Below are positions 56,196 through 64,000 of a stretch of DNA of 64,000 nucleotides, piece after piece. This stretch comes from Colocasia esculenta (lineage: Eukaryota > Streptophyta > Magnoliopsida > Alismatales > Araceae), in NCBI GenBank assembly GCA_014218235.1, contig CM024755.1, forward strand, positions 100,792,948 through 100,856,947, read 5' to 3'. The number at the start of each line of letters is the position of its first letter. The first letter of the stretch is position 1. A program made the translations under genes and the position numbers. The notes under the pieces were generated by a model. That model made no database searches and was not told where the DNA came from. It was given only the letters and a program-made list of their open reading frames with translations.

Positions 56196-56467
56196 TGTTG
56201 TAGCGTCCTTAGGGGGACTGTTCCCTAGTTAGTGAAATCCTGAGTTGTTGCTCAGGGACTGGACGTAGGACTCCTAAGGAAAGGAAGTCCGAACCAGGAT
56301 AATCCTTGTGTTGTGTGACTGTCTTCCTTGTGTGATTGTTATTTAAACTAACTGCAACTAACATAGTTCGAAGAACGTTTGTGTGATTGTTTTGAGTTAC
56401 AGGTATTTTCTAGATTAATTTTAAAAGACCCATTCACCCCCTCTGGGCTCGTCAACTGGGCAACAAG

Positions 56468-56480
56468 TGGTATCAGAGCA
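56468..56480 (+). other. primer-binding site of Sirevirus-type element
   Basis: TGGTATCAGAGCA, complementary to initiator Met tRNA, two bases after the LTR. Confidence 0.9.
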
Positions 56481-56528
56481 AGTCTCTTCGACAAAGAAAG
56501 GATCCAACTATCTGAAGAGTATAGGTCC

Positions 56529-58301
56529 ATGGCAGCCCAAGGTAACTTTGAAGGTCAGTCCGTCAACCGACCCCCTCTCTTCGATGGTGAAGATTATCCT
56601 TACTGGAAGACCAGAATGGAATACTTTTTACAAGGACACGACTATCAAATTTGGTCCATAGTAGAAGAAGGTGATCTGTTAGTCACAAATGAGAAAGCAC
56701 AATGGACAGATGATGACAGGAAGAAGATTTCCCTGAATTGCAAAGCAAAGAGTATCCTATGCTGTGCTCTAAGTAAGAAGGAATTCAACAGAGTTTCAGC
56801 CTACAAATCATTAATGGAAATGTGGGAAAAGCTCAGGATTACTTATGAAGGCACAGACAAAGTGAAGGAAACAAGAATCGATATTCTTGTCACTCAATAT
56901 GAAAGATTTCAGATGCAATCAAGTGAGTCCATAACTCAAATGTTCAGCCGGTTCACTGACATCACAAATGGACTGGCTAGCCTGGGGAAAGTCTATGAGA
57001 TAGGAGATATGGTAAGAAAGATACTTAGATCCTTACCGTCCTCATGGACTCCAAAAGTCACAGCAATAGAAGAAGCTAATGATCTGAAGAGAATGTCTGT
57101 AGAAAAGCTCATTGGGTCCCTCATGGCCCATGAAATCAATATGGAAAGGCTAGGAGAGTCCTCTAGCAGAAAGAAGCACTCCAACGCCTTAAAAGCTGAA
57201 GAAGATTCACCAGATGCAAGCTCAGCTGAAAGCGAAAGTGATGTAGACAGCGAGAATGAGGAAGCTATGTTATCTAGAAGGTTACAATGAATTTTGGCTA
57301 AAAAGAAGAAATCTTAATCTGGTAGAAGGTATTTCAAAAAGAATAAGGATTTCAAGAAGCCAGATGGAAAAGAAATGAAGAAAGGAGAACCCATCTGCTA
57401 CGAATGTAAGAAGCCAGGACACATTAAGACTGAGTGTCCTAAGTTAAAGAAGCCAGAGTTCAGGAAGAAGGACATTTCCAAGAAGTTTAGAAAGTACAAA
57501 AAGAAAGCAATGGCAGCAGCATGGGAAAACAGTAGCGACTCAGATAGTAAGTCAAGCTCCTGCAGCGATGAAGAAAAAGCCCACTTGGCCTTCATGGCAA
57601 ACACTGAAGAAAAGGTAACTTCTGACTCATCTTTTGATTCATGCAATGGTTCAGACTCCGATAGTTTAGAAGAGGCTTTCAATGAACTTTATGAAAAATA
57701 TAAAGAAGTAACTAAACTATTAAAAGTAAGTAAGAAAAATATAGTCTGTATAGAAAATACAAACTCAGATCTAAAATCAGAAAATGAACAATTAGAAAGT
57801 CAAATAATTGAACTTAAACGAAGAAATGAACTGTTATGTGAAGACCTAAAAGTTAAAAATGAACAAATAACTAAACTAGAAAAACAGGAAAGTACATATG
57901 AATTAAGGAAAGAAATTAAAAACATAAATGAAGAAAATGATAAACTATCAAGCACACTAGAAAAATTTACTAATGGTAAAAACTCTCTAATATTAAAAGG
58001 TTCTAGGAGATCAGGTAAGAAGAAAAATGGGTTAGGATATACACCCCCAGATAATGAAGAAACCAAGGTCTATCCTAAAACATATCCAACACCAAAATTT
58101 GTACCCGAACAAGATGTAGCATACAAAGCTGATTTTAAATACATAGAAAAAGTGACTAAGTTATCCTGCTGTAGTCACTGCAATAAGTTAGGACATATTA
58201 TAACTACATACCCAACAAGACATAAAAAATGGATATTAAAAGGTAAAATTAATGATACTAACCAATCAGGACCCAAAAGAATTTGGGTACCTAAAGCTTG
58301 A
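56529..58301 (+). pseudogene. Sirevirus gag with zinc knuckle and coiled coil, two in-frame stops
   Basis: The ATG at 56529 (MAAQGNFEGQSVNRPPLFDG) is preferred over an upstream in-frame ATG at 56379, which overlaps the LTR end. Core: YPYWKTRMEYFLQGHDYQIW, then YKSLMEMWEKL and a MVRKILRSLPSSW stretch, ending with Ser/Glu-rich DSPDASSAESESD. Stops TGA (57288) and TAA (57315) interrupt, but the same frame continues with the zinc knuckle CYECKKPGHIKTECP (near 57396-57440), a long Lys/Glu/Asn coiled coil (57670-57990), and a second knuckle-like CSHCNKLGHI missing its last Cys (Tyr). It ends at TGA 58299-58301. It forms the particle shell and binds RNA. Confidence 0.85.
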
Positions 58302-61300
58302 TGTCTTTATTTCAGGTTAACCCTCGAGCATCCAAATGGTATTTGGATAGTGGGTGCTCAAGACACATGACAGGAAACCAGAAGTTGTTCTCTCATCTCC
58401 AAGCTGAAGATGGAACAGTTACCTATGGAGATAATGGGAAAGGAATCGTAATAGGCAGTGGCTCTGTGAATAACAAAGGAAAAACAGTCATAGAAGATGT
58501 GCTACTAGTCAAGGGATTGAAGCACAATCTCATCAGCATTAGCCAGCTGTGCGACAGAGGCCATCAGATCAAGTTTCAAGAGTCAAAGTGCAGTATACTG
58601 AAGGATGGAACAGTCATCTTTGAAGCTAATAGAGAAAAGAATTTGTATGTGCTCTATCTTGAAGAACTCAAGGTTCAAAATGTTTGCCTGGCAGCAAATA
58701 AAAATAAATCCACAGAATTATGGCACAGACGACTTGGACATTGCAGCGTAGATGGCATGAGAAAATTGCTAAAGAAGAATCTTGTGCAAGGTCTACCTAA
58801 GGTCAGTACAAAGTTGGAAGGTGTATGTAAACCTTGTGCTAAGGGTAAGCACACCAAAGTCTCCTTCAAGTCAAAGACGATGGTGACCACCTCAAAACCC
58901 TTGGAGCTCCTTCATATGGATCTATTTGGGCCAATGAGGACTACCAGTCTTGGAGGAAAGAATTTTGGATTTGTCATAGTTGATGACTACTCAAGATTTA
59001 CATGGGTATCATTCCTAGAACATAAAGATGATACTTTTGAAAGTTTCGTCAGCTTCAGTAAGAAAGTTCAGAAAGATCAGAAGTTCAGCATTGTGTCTAT
59101 CAGATCAGATCATGGTGGTGAATTTCAAAATGAAAAATTTTCTAGATTTTGTGATGATCAGGGAATTGAGCACAATTTCTCAGCACCAAGGACACCTCAA
59201 CAGAATGGCATCGCTGAGAGAAGAACAGAACCCTATTGGACATGGCAAGAACTATGCTCTCAGAATATGATCTGCCTAATACTTCTGGGCTGAAGCAGTC
59301 AATACAACAAGCTACATTATCAACCGAGTAATGATCAGGCCAATCCTGAAGAAGACTGCATATGAACTATTCAAAGGGAAGAAGCCTCAGATCAGCCACT
59401 TCAGAACCTTTGGGTGCCCTTGCTTCATTCACAACAATGGAAAAAGGGACATTGGTAAGCTGGATGCCAAATCAGATGAAGGCATCTTCATGGGGTACAC
59501 GTCTAAACCTAAAGGCTATAGAGTATTTAATAACGTACCTTGTTGATTGAACAATCTATGCACATTTTTGATGAAACTAACCCTTCCTTGAGAAAGGGAG
59601 TAGATAGTGACGATGATGATGCAGAAGAACTATCTAAGAAACTAAAAGATGCATCAATTGAGGACAAGGATGATCCACCTCTGGAAGAATTACAACAAGA
59701 AGAAGTTACTCATGAAAACCTTCCAAAGGAGTGGAGATACAAGAAAGATCACCCACTTGAAAATATCATTGGTGATCCATCCATTGGGGTAAGAACAAGA
59801 GTAATGTTATTCCTTGTGATTACTTAGCCTTTGTTTCTCAGATAGAGCCTAGGACAGTCAATGAAGCTCTTTCTGATGAATCTTGGATAGTAGCCATGCA
59901 AGATGAATTAAATCAATTCAAGAGAAACCAAGTATGGTCACTTGTTCCTAGACCATCAGACCATCCAGTCATTGGCACCAAATGGGTGTTCAGAAATAAA
60001 CTGGATGAAACTAGTGCAATCTTAAGAAACAAGGCCAGATTGGTAGCTCAAGGCTATTCTCAAGAGGAAGGCATAGATTTCGATGAAACCTATGCACCTG
60101 TAGCTAGACTTGAGGCCATTAGAATATTACTTGCATATGCATCTGCTTTAAATTTGACACTATTTCAAATGGATGTTAAATCCGCATTCTTAAATGGGTT
60201 CATAAAAGAGAAGTTTATGTGGAACAACCTCCGGGCTTTGATGACACAGAATTTCCTAATCATGTTTTCAAATTTCACAAGGCATATATGGTTTAAAGCA
60301 AGCACCTAGATCCTGGTATGAAAGGCTTAGCTCTTTCCTTCTAAATCATGGTTTCAGTAGAGGTCAAGTAGATAGTACTCTTTTTATAAAGTCAAAAGTC
60401 AAACACATCCTATTGGTTCAAATCTATGTAGATGATATCATTTTTTGTTTTACTGATGAGTCTCTTTGCAAGTATTTTGAAAAGTTAATGCAGGGAGAAT
60501 TTGAAATGAGTATGATGGGAGAACTCAACTATTTCCTTGGACTTCAAATCAAACAAGGAAAGGAAGGAGCTCACATCAGTCAAGCTAAGTACACAAAAGA
60601 ACTATTGAAAATTTGGATTCGAAAATACCAAGCCACTGTCGACACCAATGAGTACATCAACAAGAATGGACAGTGACAAAGATGGTAAGAAAGTAGATCA
60701 AAAGATCTACAGAGGTATGATAGGTTCACTCCTTTATTTAACAGCTAGTAGACCTGATATTTTATTTAGTGTATGCATGTGTGCTCGATATCAGGCAGAT
60801 CCTAAAGAATCACATTTAATTTCTATGAAAAGAATATTAGATATCTAGCAAGATCTCATGACTTAGGTCTATGGTATCCAAAACAATGTGAAATATAGTA
60901 GTACTATAGTGACTACTGATGCTGACTATGGATGTAAATTAGATAGAAAGAGCACCAGTGGTTGTTGTCAGTTCCTTGCAGGGTGTTTGATATCTTGGTC
61001 CTCAAAGAAACAAAATTCAGTAGCACTCTCTATAGCTGAAGCTGAGTACGTGGCTGCTGGAAGTTGCTGCACACAACTCTTATGGATAAAGCAACAGCTT
61101 GAGGACTTTGGATTAAATATCAAATCAATCCCGTTGCTGTGTGACAACACCAGTGCCATTAATCTCACCAAGAATCCAGTTCAGCACTCAAGGACCAACA
61201 TATTGAGGTTAGATATCATTTATTCGTGATCATGTTGCAAATGGAAATATTGAAATATCCTTCATTGATACAAATGGCCAATTAGCAGACATTTTCACAA

Positions 61301-61362
61301 AAGTCTTACCTGAAGAGAGATTTACATCTCTTAGAAGGGAATTAGGCATGTGCAATTTGTGA
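58301..61362 (+). pseudogene. Sirevirus pol (protease, integrase, RT, RNase H), frameshifted
   Basis: The ATG at 58301 overlaps the gag stop (TGATG). Protease: KWYLDSGCSRHMTG near 58333. GAG-pre-integrase: LWHRRLGHCSVDGM. Integrase core: LLHMDLFGPMRTTSLGG, FVIVDDYSRFTWVSFLEHK, RSDHGGEFQNEKF and TPQQNGIAERR, frameshift near 59225, then [75 protein letters not shown], break near 60290, then QIYVDDIIF with the catalytic Asp pair. RNase H: TDADYGCKLDRKSTSGCCQF and SIAEAEYVAA, ending LRRELGMCNL at TGA 61360-61362. At least five frame breaks. Confidence 0.88.
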
Positions 61363-64000
61363 TAAAAGTTTGCTTACAAGTGGCACATTAATTCTTAGAA
61401 TTAACGTAATTTTTCCTTCATGGCAATAAGCAAAAGAAATTCAAATTGTATTGTAGTAATCGCTCTCTCATTGAAGTCCGTTTGAATAGTCAAAACTTTT
61501 GTCGTTTTCCCCGCCGCTTGGCGCCTCACTTTCCACTAGCATTAATTTATTCATAAATCGATGACAGAACGATTCGTTCTCTCGTCTACCTTTTCCCCTC
61601 TTTTACCCTGCCGCTTAGCCGATGCCCTAACAACTCCATCTCATCCTCTGCAAATTTGAATCTTCCTCCTACTTCCCGCAAAATTTCTTGAGGATTCTTT
61701 CTCCTCACCTTCCGTCTCCACCCTCCGTTGCCTTTTCCACCTGAATCTATGGCCGCACCTATCATCGCCGGCAGTTTGGGTGGCTACAGCGCCGAGTTCC
61801 TCACTCCTGAGCATCAGGATAGATTTACTTTGTGAAGACAAAGCTCTGTCAACAAAAAGTAGATGTCGCTAATCTGAGGAAAGTGGAATGATCAGCGTAG
61901 TAGATTTGATCAATCAGATGCAGTGGACAAAGTTTCCAACCTTTTCAAGGTCATTTATCCGGATTTGGTAAAAGCCTTTTTTTTGTGTGTATGAGAACAG
62001 AGGAAGATGGGTCTCCTCGTTTCTTCAGTACAGGGAACAATGATTAGAATAGACCTGAGTTGCTGAAAATGTGGTTCAATGTAAACTTCCGGATTTAGTG
62101 GGGTTCACACTGTGGATGCCCAAGTGAAAGGTTTGGGAATTATCGGGCCAGGATTCAAGCTGAGAGACGGCAAGATCGACATAAATCAACTATCCGCCTT
62201 CAATCGTCTTCTCCATTTTATTGTCTGTCAATCTTAGTTCCCAAGTGCAACGTTTTCATCTTGCACAAGGCCGATTCTCGGACATGATGTAGGGCCATTC
62301 AGAATAAGGAGATAAATATGGCTGCAGTGATAATGGAAATGAAGTTTGCAAGAGATCAGATTTGGGACACCAAGAGTAAGTTCAATGTGTCCCTGCCTTT
62401 ATGCCCACCTACTCACCAAGATCTTCAACACTTCAGTGTTGATCTTTCTGGGGCAGTTGTAGAGAAATGGGCAGCAATCAGTCCAGAACCTGAAGAAGAG
62501 TGGCTTCTCTGTGGAAAGTGGTGTCGGTTCAAGGCTTCAGTTGCTGAAGGCGAAGCCATCATTATCGACACCTCAGTTGTTCATCCGGAGATGGGATCAG
62601 CGGATATGACTCCAGAATTGCCAGTGGAGTCATTTTAGCTCCAGCATTGAAGCAGCAGAATCTTCACAGCCCTCCATTGTAGAAGTTCAGTCTGAAAGTG
62701 CAGTAGAAGAAGAAAGGGCGTCTGTAGAAGCTTCAAGATTTCCAGAAGAATCAGTTCAAACTTTTGCAGAAAGGAGAATTGAGGATCTCCTCTCAGAGGA
62801 CATTATTCCAGTTGAGGACCCACTTCCCCCTCAACTGTAGTGCATCGATTCTGGCAGACATCATAGATTCAATTCCTTTTATTTCGTGCTCCAGAAACTA
62901 GTAGCAGAGTTGCAGATGAGACTGTGGCATCAGGCCACATTGATGAACAAATGGAAGATGTTCCAGTAGAGGTAGAGCCCTAGCTGCCCAGGTGATTCTG
63001 TGTTGGAATTCTGCTCCCAGTCAGGGGCAAGTATCAGATAAGAAGATGCCCTATTGAGGGGAGCTATCAAAAGAGTTCAGTAGACGCAACTCCAGATGTT
63101 GATAAGGTGAAAAGCTGAGATTCTTCAAATTTGGATGACAGAGAAGGGAGACTGCAAGCTCTTCGAGCTCATATGATGATCAACCTCCCTCCAGACATGC
63201 AGGCAAGAAGAAGGAAAAGAGGTTGCCTCTGGAGTTCCTCTCCTGGCTGATTCTCCATTTGAGAGGCAGGTTAAGCAGAATGTCATAACTAAGCCAGTGA
63301 TTGAAAGGCTGATGTTCAAGGTTACTATTATGTTCTCTCCACTCAGATGTCAACTCTATATTTCTGAGTCATTTCAGCAACAAAGAGTTGGCCCCAATCA
63401 GAAATGCTATGAAGGTTTTACAAGGAAATGAGCAGCATGAAGGCACGCTCTCAGATATTCAAGGCTTGGAGCTCAAGCTCCTCCTCCTCCTCCAGAACAG
63501 CAGCAGCACCAGAAGCAGCACCAAAAGGTAGAGCCAACAGGCTAGCTGATCAGGATGCAGGCCACGGGGCCATCTGAGCAAGGCTCAGGACCATTGGAGA
63601 GTGAGTATGTGCAGATAGAGGTAGAAGAGCTCTTGGCACCAAGCCCCCAGCTCCCTCTTCCCCTCTCACACACCTATTCCTCCAACCCACCATCACTCCT
63701 ACACAGCACCTCCTCTCCTCAAACATTCAAGAAGCTCAATCTAGACCATTTCCTCTTCTACCCCATTTCAGTCCACCATTCCTTCTCCTTCTCCTTTATT
63801 TTAGGCCCCTCCACATCCTCAGCTGGAGCATCCTCTTCTCCTCTGGTCCCTCCCTTGGACAACTGTGATCTCCACACTACTTCACACTCTTTTCTTCATC
63901 CTACCCTCCACCCTTGTTTATCACTATCATACCTAAACATGCTCAACTCAATTCTCCTTTTATTGAAAAGTAAAGGATGAATTGAGGAATGATCCTCAGT
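61363..64000 (+). other. 3' accessory (envelope-position) region of Sirevirus-type element
   Basis: Between pol and the unseen 3' LTR. A start at 61749 (MAAPIIAGSLGGY) opens 28 codons and then frameshifts into VKTKLCQQKVDVANLRKVE. A 106-codon frame at 62318-62638 (PEPEEEWLLCGKWC and other charged segments) and a Ser/Pro-rich frame at 63555-63980 follow. Sireviruses often carry an extra ORF in this position, sometimes called env-like, but no signal peptide or convincing membrane segment is seen. Function not claimed. Confidence 0.5.

Larger units (their letters stand above)
54412..56465 (+). repeat. 5' LTR of Sirevirus-type element
   Basis: Ends CTGGGCAACA two bases before the primer-binding site. 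The start TGTCCCCATG at 54412 is where homology to the gypsy integrase stops and is less certain. It contains the 59-bp array and the 45-bp repeats. Confidence 0.75.
54412..64000 (+). mobile_element. Sirevirus-type copia retrotransposon, 3' end beyond window
   Basis: 5' LTR (54412-56465), Met-tRNA primer-binding site, long gag with zinc knuckle and coiled coil, pol in copia order (protease, integrase, RT, RNase H), then at least 2.6 kb of extra sequence with an envelope-position region. The long gag and extra 3' region are typical of the Sirevirus/SIRE lineage. It was inserted into the pol of the second Tekay-like gypsy. No 3' LTR is reached by 64000. Many stops and frameshifts. Confidence 0.85.

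Overview
Plant nuclear DNA (an angiosperm by its gene and transposon content; the species cannot be read from the sequence). One ordinary host gene is recognisable: the 3' four coding exons of a nuclear poly(A)-binding protein (PABN type, one RRM) on the + strand at 4786-9698. Nearly everything else is transposable-element DNA, mostly nested LTR retrotransposons, with one assembly gap of 100 N at 19280-19379. No CRISPR array, operon, rRNA or functional tRNA gene was seen.

Layout. 1-4.7 kb: AT-rich repeats, GC-rich palindromes and a composite repeat holding two converging tRNA-like (SINE-type) heads. 4.8-9.7 kb: PABN gene with repeat-filled introns. 10.9-11.7 kb: a foldback element with a perfect 9-bp target duplication (Mutator-like MITE) and a second small inverted-repeat element. 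12.2-14.45 kb: decayed L1-type LINE. 15.5-19.3 kb: 5' part of a Tat-like gypsy element (element A) with LTR, primer-binding site, leader and gag, cut by the gap. 20.96-39.88 kb: a tandem Tekay-like chromovirus array LTR-internal-LTR-internal-LTR on the minus strand, inserted in a copia LTR (20796-20955 and 39876-40050). 42.2-42.8 kb: a copia solo LTR with target duplication. 42.8-54.4 kb: remnant of a second Tekay-like gypsy whose LTR was split by a complete 10.1-kb non-autonomous Tat-like element (element B, 43070-53158, perfect CTAAG duplication) and whose pol was broken by a Sirevirus-type copia (54412 to the window end).

Most interesting signal. A 28-bp two-part motif, AATCGCGTC-N10-GACGCGATT with near-constant 10-base spacing and freely varying spacer sequence, occurs more than thirty times. 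It is clustered in the LTRs of element A, element B and the Tekay-like elements, and again in the untranslated leaders of A and B. In A and B the LTR clusters lie just upstream of TATA boxes. Downstream of the motif clusters in all three families is a second shared block of about 135 bases (for example 22010-22143 and 50539-50670), always in the same orientation relative to transcription. These elements have otherwise different coding regions, so the shared non-coding cassette looks like a modular regulatory or RNA-level device exchanged or convergently kept between gypsy lineages. I know of no named element matching it.

The tandem Tekay array also records its own origin. The middle LTR matches the right LTR over its left part and the left LTR over its right part, the exact product expected from unequal crossing-over between the two LTRs of one insertion.
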